The notes: generated by a model not told the origin, from the letters alone. DNA of 64,000 nt from Myxosarcina sp. GI1 (GCF_000756305.1 NZ_JRFE01000028.1:101196-165195); one strand, 5' to 3'. Counted from the first letter of the stretch, positions 54,992-63,642 are shown. Numbers and translations are program-made.

Positions 54992-57376
54992 TTAAACAAG
55001 GCTGTAATTGTCAAAATAGCTAACAATTTCCTGACCGACTGGTTTATCAAGCCAGTTGCGACCATTGTTTATTAAATCTTCAATAGCATTAATACCAATC
55101 GCATCTGCACCTTCAATCGCTAAAACTATATCGTTATAGTCTTGATTCGAACCGCGTAGGCGTGGAACATCTTCCCAGCCAACAATCACTCCGTTAACAT
55201 CGTCGTAAACAGTTCCTATTTGAACAGTATTGTCTTGATTGGCAGCAGTAATAGAAAAGAATGGTTGTTTTTTGGTTTCCCAGTCTGATGCCAAAAGTGC
55301 ATCTTCAAGGGTAGTATCGGGAATTAAAACCAAACCAAACTTATCACCAGGATTCATTTGAAAGATCTGTCTGCCTGAATATTCTCCTTGGTTAAAGTTT
55401 TTCTCCCACTTCAACAAATCACTATATCTAGCTCCCTCTAGAGGATCTTGAATGACTACATATCCTTGTTCGGAGTTACTAAGAGCGCGGTTAATTGCTT
55501 CAGTAGCAAAAGCATTGGAGTTCAGATCGTATGCATCCATCCCTTCAAGGCTAAAAATACCGACTTCCGATTCGTACCAACCACCATCATAGAGATAATC
55601 AATAATAACCTCGCCAGTCGCTCCTACTTCAAACACTCCTTCGGTAAAAGTTTCACCATTAGCATGATTGAGAAGTTGTTGTCCCATTGCAGTAGAACGC
55701 CAATCGCGAGTGGGATTGACAAGCTCGTCCATACTGTCAACATTTCCCGTCAACCCAGCGACTTGAAAAACAAAATCGTTATAGTCATAGTCTGGATTAT
55801 CGGCGTCTACTCTAACGTCTTCATAACCAAAAATTCCATTATTATCCACTGCTGCTATCTGATTGCTATCGGTAGAAAACAGAACTTTTTTGCCCCACTG
55901 AGAAGTATGATTTGGATTACTGTAAATATTGGCAAAAGTAGTGTGCTGAACTAGCATAAAGCCTACTTCGTCCCCAGGATTCATGGCAAAAGTTTTAGTT
56001 CCCTGGTAATCACCTTTGTTAAAATTCTTTTCCCAGCTAACTGCAAAATCAAAATGCGCTCCTTCATCGCGATCGCTGGTTAAAATTCTTCCTTGAGTTG
56101 AGTTGCTAACTGCTCTGGCTGCTGCTTCTTGGAGATAATCTAAAGAGCCATATTCGTAAGCTTCCATTCCTGCCAGACTAAAAACTGCTAACTCTCCCTG
56201 AAACCATCCTCCATCATAGAGAAAGTCATATTCAATTTGTCCCGTATCGCCAACGGTAAATACACCAGGTGCAGTAGTATTATTATCAACCTCGCTCTCT
56301 ATTGAATAGTTTTCTGTGCCAATAACATCAGTTAATTCTATATTTGTATTGTTGCCAGAATTGGGATCGTCGTTAATCGAAGTAATGGTGACAGTGTTGC
56401 TTAAATCGCCAATTCCTCCTGTAGGTGAAGTGTCAAGAACTTCTACGGTAACTTCTATAGCAACTTCTTCTCCTGGGTTAAGAAAACCTAAATCTCCAGT
56501 CAAAATACCACCAGAAGTGGAATCATCATGGCTAACGGTAGTAATTGCACCTTCATTGTCAGTGATTTTAGCAGCGATAAATTTGACATTAGGATCGAGA
56601 TTATCTGTAAGAACAACCTGATTGGCAACTGCATCAGAGTTATTAGTAGCAAGAATTGTATAGGTAAACTGTTCGCCTATACTAACTTCAGCCGAATCGT
56701 CTTGTACGGTTACAACATCACTATCACCGACAACGACAGAAAGATCTGCTGAAGTGCTAAAAAAATCTTTAACTCTTAATAAGGGGATAGTTTGATTGCC
56801 AGTATTTATTTTATCTCCAGATTCGATCGCACCAGAAGTCTCAGCACCAATTAGTCTCGATTGCACGTTACCTGTAGTTCCTACAGGAATTTCATCTTGC
56901 AGAACGACCCAAGCTTCTAATACAATTTCTTTACCAGGATCGAGATTGGTAATTTCAAAAGTTCCCTGGATTTCCGTGCCAACCAAATTCCAGGAAAAGT
57001 TACTGACTGTAGCGTCTGTATCATTACTGGCACTCGGATCGCTGGCATCGATAAAAGCAGCAATTACACCCAAGTTACCGTCATAGCCAAATAAACCACC
57101 ATTAGTAGTTGCAGTTTCCCATCCAGCAGTGACGGTAATAGTATCGCCGTAAACAGAGCCTGCACTATCTGCGGTAATGCGAAATTCAAAAGGAACGATT
57201 TGTCCTAGTGCCAGATTAGCAGGTGCTAGTGACTCTACACTATCAATAGCTGTAGCATTATTAAGAGGATCGCTTTCGCGTCCAACAGGTAGAGTAGATA
57301 TTTGCTGGGGAAAAAGGCGATCGTAAAGAGTTGAATCGGCAGCACTAAAATCTATTTGATAGTCATTTCCAGCCAT
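54992..57376 (-). CDS. DUF11-type repeat protein with two DUF4114 modules
   Basis: In this 794-residue protein, residues about 1-200 are a beta-rich domain I do not recognise ('FEFRITADSAGSVYGDTITV'). Residues about 205-350 match the DUF11/conserved-repeat type ('FTYTILATNNSDAVANQVVL' then 'TDNLDPNVKF'). Two DUF4114 modules follow, starting at about 365 ('VFTVGDTGQIEYDFLYDGGW') and 570 ('VFEVGATGEVIIDYLYDGGW'), each with a DYND motif (YDYNDFVF, QDYNDIVL) and the 'RDW/RNW..GQ' tail. No signal peptide or RTX tail. GAGGAATC upstream supports the ATG. Probably an extracellular matrix or adhesin component. Confidence 0.88.
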   Translation of the reverse strand: MAGNDYQIDFSAADSTLYDRLFPQQISTLPVGRESDPLNNATAIDSVESLAPANLALGQIVPFEFRITADSAGSVYGDTITVTAGWETATTNGGLFGYDGNLGVIAAFIDASDPSASNDTDATVSNFSWNLVGTEIQGTFEITNLDPGKEIVLEAWVVLQDEIPVGTTGNVQSRLIGAETSGAIESGDKINTGNQTIPLLRVKDFFSTSADLSVVVGDSDVVTVQDDSAEVSIGEQFTYTILATNNSDAVANQVVLTDNLDPNVKFIAAKITDNEGAITTVSHDDSTSGGILTGDLGFLNPGEEVAIEVTVEVLDTSPTGGIGDLSNTVTITSINDDPNSGNNTNIELTDVIGTENYSIESEVDNNTTAPGVFTVGDTGQIEYDFLYDGGWFQGELAVFSLAGMEAYEYGSLDYLQEAAARAVSNSTQGRILTSDRDEGAHFDFAVSWEKNFNKGDYQGTKTFAMNPGDEVGFMLVQHTTFANIYSNPNHTSQWGKKVLFSTDSNQIAAVDNNGIFGYEDVRVDADNPDYDYNDFVFQVAGLTGNVDSMDELVNPTRDWRSTAMGQQLLNHANGETFTEGVFEVGATGEVIIDYLYDGGWYESEVGIFSLEGMDAYDLNSNAFATEAINRALSNSEQGYVVIQDPLEGARYSDLLKWEKNFNQGEYSGRQIFQMNPGDKFGLVLIPDTTLEDALLASDWETKKQPFFSITAANQDNTVQIGTVYDDVNGVIVGWEDVPRLRGSNQDYNDIVLAIEGADAIGINAIEDLINNGRNWLDKPVGQEIVSYFDNYSLV

Positions 57377-57431
57377 AATATTTTGATTCCTCGATTGCAG
57401 AAAAATAGAACGAAATTTATAAAATACAAGT

Positions 57432-57530
57432 TATTGGTTTAACTGTTCATAGTGTTACCTACTATTGTTAGTTTTTATGTTTAACTATTTGTTTGAGTTG
57501 AATTAAATTTGTATGTGTTGAAATTTATGT
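57432..57530 (-). promoter_or_regulatory. Shared upstream element, copy before the DUF11-DUF4114 gene
   Basis: Plus strand: TATTGGTTTAACTGTTCATA, GTGTTACCTACTATTG, then ATGTTTAACTATTTGTTTGA and TTAAATTTGTATGTGTTG. The second half matches the element at 59687 (GTTTGCGTATTTGCTTGAGT, AATTTTGTAT), although this copy lacks the HIP1 site. Confidence 0.55.
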
Positions 57531-57628
57531 TTAGACTATAAAACTCTTTATTTTTAAAGAAAAAAGTTCGCGAACAAATTTGCTAAATTCAAAAACGCGA
57601 TCGCACTATAAGCAATTTGCCAAAGTTA

Positions 57629-58030
57629 TCAGTGAGCAAAAACAGTTACAGGAATAGGTGTTTGCTTTTCGCTTTTAAGCTCGACAATGTCTTTAGCAGT
57701 TTCTTCAAGTGGAAAAACAGATTCCAATCCTGCTAGAGACAAAACTATATTTACTTGAGGAGAGAAGCTTAAAAAAGTTAAGCCAATATTATTTTCTTTA
57801 GCAAGACGTAAAATTTGACATAAACCAACTAAACCAGCACTATCAATAAAAGTAGTTTGTCCGAGGTCGAGAATCATTTTGGTTACCAGTTTACCAGAGT
57901 TAGATATTTGCTCGAATAGTTGCTTCAAACTATTATTTTCTATAAAAGTAAATCTAGATGGCATACGTATTAAACAAGTGTTGTTTAAATGCGTTAGTGT
58001 AAAGTTGTTGGTAGTGGTTGTATGAGTCAT
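57629..58030 (-). CDS. STAS-domain protein (anti-sigma-factor antagonist type)
   Basis: This 133-residue single-domain STAS protein has 'MILDLGQTTFIDSAGLVGLCQILRLA', in which the serine of FIDSAGL is the usual phosphorylation site for a partner kinase. A second block ('LSLAGLESVFPLEETAKDIV') completes the fold. It would act in a partner-switching pathway. No anti-sigma kinase or PP2C phosphatase gene is in the window. It lies between DUF4114 and polysaccharide genes and carries their shared upstream element, so it may regulate them or their export. Confidence 0.9.
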   Translation of the reverse strand: MTHTTTTNNFTLTHLNNTCLIRMPSRFTFIENNSLKQLFEQISNSGKLVTKMILDLGQTTFIDSAGLVGLCQILRLAKENNIGLTFLSFSPQVNIVLSLAGLESVFPLEETAKDIVELKSEKQTPIPVTVFAH

Positions 58031-58050
58031 AATTACCTCTTTAGTTGTTT

Positions 58051-58140
58051 TGTTATTTTTATTATCATTTGACGTTGTTTGAATTCGAGTTTGTTTATTT
58101 GTTTTACTTAAAGTAATTGTGTTTGACTTATGTATGAGAT
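58051..58140 (-). promoter_or_regulatory. Shared upstream element, copy before the STAS gene
   Basis: Plus strand: GTTATTTTTATTATCATTTG, then GAGTTTGTTTATTTGTTTTA, AAGTAATTGTGTTTGACTTA and TGTATGAG. It matches TTATTTTTAGTATCA and the GTTTGTGTATTCGTTTAACTT block of the element at 54664. It and the terminator at 58209 are the content of the 327-bp gap. Confidence 0.55.
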
Positions 58141-58208
58141 CTGTGTTGCTCTAGATGACTCTAACAGAGACGATGAATGAAAAGTTTTTATGTAAAATTG
58201 GTTTCGAA

Positions 58209-58237
58209 CAAAAAACTCTGGCAATTGATGCCAGAGT
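58209..58237 (-). terminator. Intrinsic terminator after the sugar transferase gene
   Basis: On the minus strand ACTCTGGCA and TGCCAGAGT form a perfect 9-bp stem with a five-base loop, followed by a T-run. It lies 120 bp past the stop at 58358. Confidence 0.88.
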
Positions 58238-58357
58238 CAAAAGGAACTTTAATAATTATCGAAACCAAACAAAAACCGTTTTTTAGCCCTCGATTGTTGG
58301 CTAGTCTTTCGTTCAAACAAATACTTGTGTATTGTTGCTAAATTATTGTTATTTCAA

Positions 58358-59050
58358 CTAACACGCGCCACTTTTTTTACTAAAAATTACGCCAATAGTT
58401 TTGAAAATCAATTTTAAGTCGTAAACCAGACTCCAATTTTTTTGATATTGCAAATCCAAATGCAATACTTCGGCAAAATCAGTGATTTTAGAACGTCCGT
58501 TAACTTGCCATTCACCAGTCAAACCTGGTTTGACATCCAGGCGTTTCATCTCATTTTCTTCATAGCATTCAACTTCATCACAAGTAGGAGGTCTAGTACC
58601 AACCAGACTCATCTCACCTTTAAGAACATTCCAAAATTGAGGAAACTCATCTAAGCTGGTTTTTCTTAAAAAACGACCTACTCTAGTGATGCGAGGATCG
58701 CACTCGTTTTTAAAAAAAGCTCCTGTAGCTTTATTTTCTACTAAATATTTTAATTCACTCGCATTAGTAACCATCGAACGGAACTTCCAAATCCGAAATG
58801 TTTTTCCTTTATATCCGCAGCGAGTTTGACTAAACAAAATTGAACCAGGACTGTCAAGTTTTATTGCTACAGCAATAGGTACAAATAAAATTGTAGTAAT
58901 TCCTAAACCTACTATCGCTCCACAAATATCTAATAAACGTTTACCTTTAGAATTTACTGAGACATGAAGGGATGATTTTGCTTCTGTAGCTTGCTTCTGA
59001 ATGCTAACGGAAGTTGCTAATAAATTGCTATTAATAATTGTATAAGTCAT
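58358..59050 (-). CDS. Initiating sugar transferase (undecaprenyl-phosphate hexose-1-phosphate transferase family)
   Basis: This 230-residue protein is of the Bac_transf/WcaJ-PglC class. One membrane-embedded helix (LLDICGAIVGLGITTILFVP) is followed by the catalytic domain: 'GSILFSQTRCGYKGKTFRIWKFRSM', 'RITRVGRFLRKTSLDEFPQ' (DE catalytic pair), 'LVGTRPP' and 'KPGLTGEWQVNGRS'. It attaches the first sugar phosphate to the lipid carrier for exopolysaccharide synthesis. It follows the GT28-like gene by 59 bp without its own shared element, so the two form an operon. Confidence 0.93.
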   Translation of the reverse strand: MTYTIINSNLLATSVSIQKQATEAKSSLHVSVNSKGKRLLDICGAIVGLGITTILFVPIAVAIKLDSPGSILFSQTRCGYKGKTFRIWKFRSMVTNASELKYLVENKATGAFFKNECDPRITRVGRFLRKTSLDEFPQFWNVLKGEMSLVGTRPPTCDEVECYEENEMKRLDVKPGLTGEWQVNGRSKITDFAEVLHLDLQYQKNWSLVYDLKLIFKTIGVIFSKKSGAC

Positions 59051-59109
59051 AGTTTACCTCTGTTATATAAAATAAAAATATTGAAGCTAGCTAAAGTAAA
59101 TTCGATAAC

Positions 59110-59655
59110 TTAAGCAAAGGCAGGAACAAAATCGCCAATTAGTTCTTTGGTTAAATCTTCTAATACAGCACTAGTTTCAAATTCTTCTTCTAAAAGAAAA
59201 CTAGCTTGCTCGTAATATTGGGCTGGAGAAATATTTATTTTTGCTGCTTGAGGTGAGGCTAAAAATTCTGCTAAGTCTTTTGGAGAGTTAGCAATAGGAA
59301 TTCCTTGCTGGGCTAGTTGTTCTGCTAGTTCTAGTTGATGGTCATCAACATGTTCTTGAAATTTACTAGTGCGAGGAACTAAAATAAAAGGCTTGGTAAG
59401 GTTGGCAAGTAAATCGATAGTTCCTTCGCCACAGTGAGCGATAATTAAACGAGCTTTGTCAACCAAACGCTCAAATTCGCATGCGTCTAATACAGAATAA
59501 CCTTTTACTTTGTTAGGTACGATGGTGCAAGAGCCATACTGAATAATGATTTCTTCTTGTTCTGGTTGGAGTAAATTTTGTGCAATTAGTTGGTCGATCC
59601 AATTCATCAAACGATTTAGAGGAAATTTTTCGGTGCCAACGGTAACTAAAATCAT
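59110..59655 (-). CDS. Glycosyltransferase 28 C-terminal domain protein (Alg13/PssE-like)
   Basis: This 181-residue protein corresponds to only the C-terminal half of a GT-B enzyme. It begins MILVTVGTEKFPLNRLM and has the nucleotide-sugar site 'ARLIIAHCGEGTIDLLANLTKPFILVPR' and 'EHVDDHQLELAEQLAQQGIP'. Stand-alone proteins of this kind (Alg13, PssE) work with a membrane partner that supplies the acceptor domain. No such partner is adjacent, which is odd. It is the first gene of an operon with the sugar transferase. Confidence 0.88.
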   Translation of the reverse strand: MILVTVGTEKFPLNRLMNWIDQLIAQNLLQPEQEEIIIQYGSCTIVPNKVKGYSVLDACEFERLVDKARLIIAHCGEGTIDLLANLTKPFILVPRTSKFQEHVDDHQLELAEQLAQQGIPIANSPKDLAEFLASPQAAKINISPAQYYEQASFLLEEEFETSAVLEDLTKELIGDFVPAFA

Positions 59656-59686
59656 GACAGTTAATTTTATGTTTGTGGTTTGTTTG

Positions 59687-59779
59687 TTTGGTTATTCTTA
59701 GTATCACCTGCCATGATTTGCGATCGCGTTTGCGTATTTGCTTGAGTTAAAATAATTTTGTATATTTTTTGTATAACTT
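59687..59779 (-). promoter_or_regulatory. Shared upstream element, copy before the GT28-sugar transferase operon
   Basis: Plus strand: TTTGGTTATTCTTAGTATCA, then ATTTGCGATCGCGTTTGCGT with ATTTGCTTGAGTT, ending TTTTTGTATAACTT. It is the closest relative of the element at 54664-54756, with all blocks equally spaced. Confidence 0.65.
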
Positions 59780-59899
59780 AAGAGCATTTCATATACGTCA
59801 AGCTAGATAAATTAAGCTATTAACTAATTCTTATAACTTACAAATTATCCAAACTGTTCAAACGCTATTGCCAAACTAAGCTGTTCGTCCCCAATATCT

Positions 59900-60145
59900 T
59901 TCTGGTTATGGGTAGTAGATAATCCTGAAGTGCTCTTGATTATTACCGAGGGAGCGAAAAAAGCAGCTTCATTAATTAGTCTAAGTCATCTGGCGATCGC
60001 CAACCTAAAAATGAATTTGAGCGCAACAGGGGACTGGCTAAATTAATTCCCCAAATTCAAGTCTTTGCCACATCAGGGCGTACGCTTTATTTTGCCTTTG
60101 ACAAAAATACTAAATCCAGCACCATCGCCAATGTAAAGTGTTTTA
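59900..60145 (+). pseudogene. DUF3854 (mobile-element TOPRIM-like) gene fragment
   Basis: One frame gives 'VVDNPEVLLIITEGAKKAAS', the start of the DUF3854 core (TEGAKKA). After a shift another frame gives 'KLIPQIQVFATSGRTLYFAF' followed by DKNTKSSTIANVK, which fits the next family block (FAT.GR..YFAFD..TK..T..NV). No start, no end, at least one frameshift. DUF3854 proteins are usual on cyanobacterial plasmids and integrated elements, so this marks decayed mobile DNA. Confidence 0.65.
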
Positions 60146-60227
60146 TTTTTATAGGACAATTTACTGTTTGACAACAAGTCTAATGAAAATTCTGTGCTTT
60201 GCTAACTTCCGATTATATTCTTTTTCT

Positions 60228-60335
60228 CTAGAACTTATTTAAGATACTCGCTATTTCCTCAAACAGTTGCGGTTTGACTACACATAGACACTTGAATTGT
60301 TTTTCTCTCAAATTTTTGATTTGTTCGTAGGTCAT
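60228..60335 (-). pseudogene. Truncated transposase N terminus
   Basis: An ATG at 60335 opens 35 codons, 'MTYEQIKNLREKQFKCLCVV' plus 'KPQLFEEIASIL', before TAG at 60228. This is the opening of cyanobacterial IS5-like transposases as I remember them ('MTYE.IKNL....FKRLCGV'). No catalytic part follows, so it is a leftover. The remaining DNA up to 60599 is AT-rich with no visible gene and should include the promoter of the RTX gene. Confidence 0.55.
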
Positions 60336-60599
60336 GGTTTTGTCAGCGATCGCTTAACTGTATTACTTTTCTCATTTTCTGATTATTCATGCAAGAGGTC
60401 TACTTAAGAGTTTTTTTATTTAGCTATAAATATTCTAGAACTATCAATATAAATACTTATATTTTTAATTTTAAGTAAGTATTGAAATAGTTGTTTGTAA
60501 ATTTATTATCTAGTTAATGTCTATTAAATTATCTAGTGTTATCAAGTATATATATAAAACTTCGTATGTATATCGATTACAAACATTAATAATTTAGTC

Positions 60600-63500
60600 A
60601 TGAGTCAGATTCAAGGAACCACAAATAACGATATTCTATTAGAAACTCTTCTCGATGATTTTATTATTGCCCTAGAGGGAAACGATGAAATTTATGCAGG
60701 TACGGGGCGAGATTTTGTTGATGGCGGAACTGGTTTCGATAGCTTAATCCTAAATTATTCTCAGTTCGATCGGGGAATGAATCTGTTCCTCGATGATTAC
60801 GATCGCGAATTCTATGCAACTGCCCGTGAAACTGTTAAAAGTTACGGTATGGTCAGTTTTTATGACATTGAATTTTTCAAACTGCTAGCAGGAAGCGGCA
60901 GCGATTATATTTATTTTGGTTATGACAATACCACCGACGAGTACATCGATGCTGGTGCTGGAGATGATATTATCGATGCGGGTTTGGGCAATGACACCAT
61001 TGATGGTGGTCAAGGTTATGACGAACTGCATCTCGATTTTAGACTCAGTCCCAGTGGAGTTACTTCAAGTCTAGATAGCAATACCAGTGGAGTTTATCAG
61101 GATGGTACTAACAAAATTGTTTTTAGCAATATCGAAACTTTTGAAGTCTTTGGTTCTAGCTATAACGATCGTCTGATTGGTAACAACAATACCTATATTA
61201 ATGGTAGAGAAGGTTTTGACACGATTGTACTCGACTATAGCGATCGCACCAGTAATATTGATTTTACACTTTATACTTATGACTTTGGTAGTGAGACTTT
61301 AAGCGGAGAACTATCGCTAGCGTTTTCCGAAAATGATTTTTACAGTTATGGCACCTACGAGACAATCAATTTTGATGATATCGAACGTTTCGAGCTAAAA
61401 AGCGGTAGTGGCGATGATTATTTAGATTCTGCCTATACCGAAAACACTACTGATGATGTCATTGCTGCTGGTGCGGGTGATGACATGATTAGAACTGGCA
61501 GGGGCATTGATATTGTTGATGGTGGGTTGGGGTTTGATGTCTTGCAGCTTGATTATGGCTTTAGCGAGAGTGGAGTTTACACTACTCTGTTGGGCGACAA
61601 GATTATCTATAAAGACGGCGTTAATAAAGTAACTTTTAGTAATATCGAACATCTCGATCTTGCAGGTACGGATTTTGATGATGAATTTTATGTAACCGAT
61701 AGTGCGTTTATTTACGGTAATGGCGGCGTTGACACGGTTAAATTTAGTCGTACCTTGGCTGAAGCTGGTAATGTTTATCTAGATGGTTATAAGGTTCGCG
61801 TTGGCAACGATACTACTTTAATTGGAGTCGAGTTTATTGAGTTTAGCGACGCTCGTTTGGAGGTTACAGAAACTGGCGTAGTTAATACTGCCGAGCGCAA
61901 CCAAACTGAAGCTCAAGCCGTTATCGAATACGGGCAGTTAGACTGGGTTGGACACCAACTGCAAACGGTTGTCTTAAATAATAGCTTTACCAATCCCGTT
62001 GTGTTTCTCAAGCCTCTGGGTACGGACGATACAGATCCTGCGGCAATACGTTTGCAAAACGTTACCAGCAATAGCTTCGACCTGCAAGTAAAAGAAGCTA
62101 ACTATCTCGATGGAATTCACTACTCTGGAGGGGTAAGTTATTTTGTCGTCGAAGCGGGAACCTGGGAATTACCCGATGGTACTTTATTGGAGGCAGGTAC
62201 GCTTGATAGTGAAAACCAGATTTCTAAAAATTGGGAAACTGTTAATTTCGATCGTCGTTTTGATGCTACACCCGCAGTATTTACTCAGGTTCAGACTAAT
62301 AATAGCCCCGAATTCGTTCGCACCCGTCAGAACAACGTAGGTGTTGGTGGTTTTCAAATGGGGATGGAAGAGGAAGAAGCCTTAGAAAATACCGCTCATT
62401 CTGCCGAGCAATTAGGCTGGATGGCGATCGAGACGGGCAGCGGTAACTGGCTTGGCAATAACTATCATATCGGTACTACTGGCGATCGCATTACTGATAA
62501 CTGGGGAACTGTTAATTTTACTTCTGACTTTAGTTCCGCACCGCAGTTTTTGGCTTCTCTATCGAGTTATGACGGACCCGATCCTGCGGGAGTTCGCTAC
62601 CGCAATCTAGCGACCAACAGTATCGAACTAAAAATTGAGGAAGATACCAGCTACGACAGCGAAACCAGCCATACTACTGAAAATGTCAGCTTTATGGCAC
62701 TTGAAGGTGAGGGAGTTATTACGGGTGAGGCACTAGCAACAGATGTCGTGCCACAGGTTTTTGGCGAAACGGGAGGGATTGAATTTACTGGTAACAGCTT
62801 AACTGTCGAGTTGATGAATAGTTACGATAATCCTGTAGTCTTCCTTCAGCCAATGTTTGCCGATAGTCGAGAGTCGGTGGCGATGCGCTTAAATAATATT
62901 ACTGGTAATAGTTTTGAGGTTCGACTCCAGCAGCCCGACTATCTTGCTAGTGCGGGTAATCTTCCTACCTTTGAGGGAGAGATTGACTACTTTGTGATGG
63001 AAGCGGGAACTTGGCAGCTTGAAAATGGAACGCTACTAGAAGTCGGCACTACCAGCAGCAAGGGATTGGTAGAAAAAGGTGTGGGATTCGACGCGGTTGA
63101 TTTTAGCGCGGAATTTGCTACTACTCCGATGATTCTTTCCCAGGTACAAACTGAAAACGATCCTGACTTTGTGCGGACGCGCCAGCGCAACAGCAGCACC
63201 AATGGTTTTGAAGTGGCTTTAGAAGCAGAAGAAATCAAGCGCGGTATGGCACACGATACCGAAACTGTTGGCTGGCTGGCAATGGAAACTGGTTGGGGGC
63301 AATGGGGAGATTTTACCTACTATGCCAACCGCACCGAGGATGCTGTTACCCATGACACCTATGCTGTTGAGTTTGATGGCTTATTTGCAGGGCAACCGCA
63401 GTTTACCGCTAATATCAGTACCTATGACGGTTCCGATGCTGCGGGCTTGTATTGCGACAGAATCTCGTCTGTGGGAGTAGAACTTCAGGTTCTTGAAGAA

Positions 63501-63608
63501 CAAAGCTTGGATTCGGAAATTCACCACACTACTGAAATTGTCGATTTTCTGGCAATTGAAGGTAGTGGTAGTCTGAGTGCTATACCTGTAGCAGATTTAG
63601 GGTTTTAA
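60600..63608 (+). CDS. RTX calcium-binding protein with duplicated lectin-like C-terminal units
   Basis: In this 1002-residue protein the first ~430 residues hold separated RTX clusters ('GNDEIYAGTGRDFVDGGTGF', 'GAGDDIIDAGLGNDTIDGGQ', 'GAGDDMIRTGRGIDIVDGGL'). The rest is an internal duplication of about 285 residues (from about 430 and 715). Each half has two related beta-rich units with '(T/N)P(V/M)(V/I)(F/L)', 'VRTRQ(N/R)N' and 'H(S/T)(A/T)E.(V/L).(W/F)(M/L)A(I/L/M)E' motifs, similar to H-type-lectin-like repeats of secreted proteins. No N-terminal signal peptide, so type I secretion is likely although the RTX repeats are N-terminal. It may bind surface glycans. Confidence 0.85.
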   Translation: MSQIQGTTNNDILLETLLDDFIIALEGNDEIYAGTGRDFVDGGTGFDSLILNYSQFDRGMNLFLDDYDREFYATARETVKSYGMVSFYDIEFFKLLAGSGSDYIYFGYDNTTDEYIDAGAGDDIIDAGLGNDTIDGGQGYDELHLDFRLSPSGVTSSLDSNTSGVYQDGTNKIVFSNIETFEVFGSSYNDRLIGNNNTYINGREGFDTIVLDYSDRTSNIDFTLYTYDFGSETLSGELSLAFSENDFYSYGTYETINFDDIERFELKSGSGDDYLDSAYTENTTDDVIAAGAGDDMIRTGRGIDIVDGGLGFDVLQLDYGFSESGVYTTLLGDKIIYKDGVNKVTFSNIEHLDLAGTDFDDEFYVTDSAFIYGNGGVDTVKFSRTLAEAGNVYLDGYKVRVGNDTTLIGVEFIEFSDARLEVTETGVVNTAERNQTEAQAVIEYGQLDWVGHQLQTVVLNNSFTNPVVFLKPLGTDDTDPAAIRLQNVTSNSFDLQVKEANYLDGIHYSGGVSYFVVEAGTWELPDGTLLEAGTLDSENQISKNWETVNFDRRFDATPAVFTQVQTNNSPEFVRTRQNNVGVGGFQMGMEEEEALENTAHSAEQLGWMAIETGSGNWLGNNYHIGTTGDRITDNWGTVNFTSDFSSAPQFLASLSSYDGPDPAGVRYRNLATNSIELKIEEDTSYDSETSHTTENVSFMALEGEGVITGEALATDVVPQVFGETGGIEFTGNSLTVELMNSYDNPVVFLQPMFADSRESVAMRLNNITGNSFEVRLQQPDYLASAGNLPTFEGEIDYFVMEAGTWQLENGTLLEVGTTSSKGLVEKGVGFDAVDFSAEFATTPMILSQVQTENDPDFVRTRQRNSSTNGFEVALEAEEIKRGMAHDTETVGWLAMETGWGQWGDFTYYANRTEDAVTHDTYAVEFDGLFAGQPQFTANISTYDGSDAAGLYCDRISSVGVELQVLEEQSLDSEIHHTTEIVDFLAIEGSGSLSAIPVADLGF

Positions 63609-63642
63609 AGAAAAAAAACACCCGTTGTGTGCAACTTCAAAA

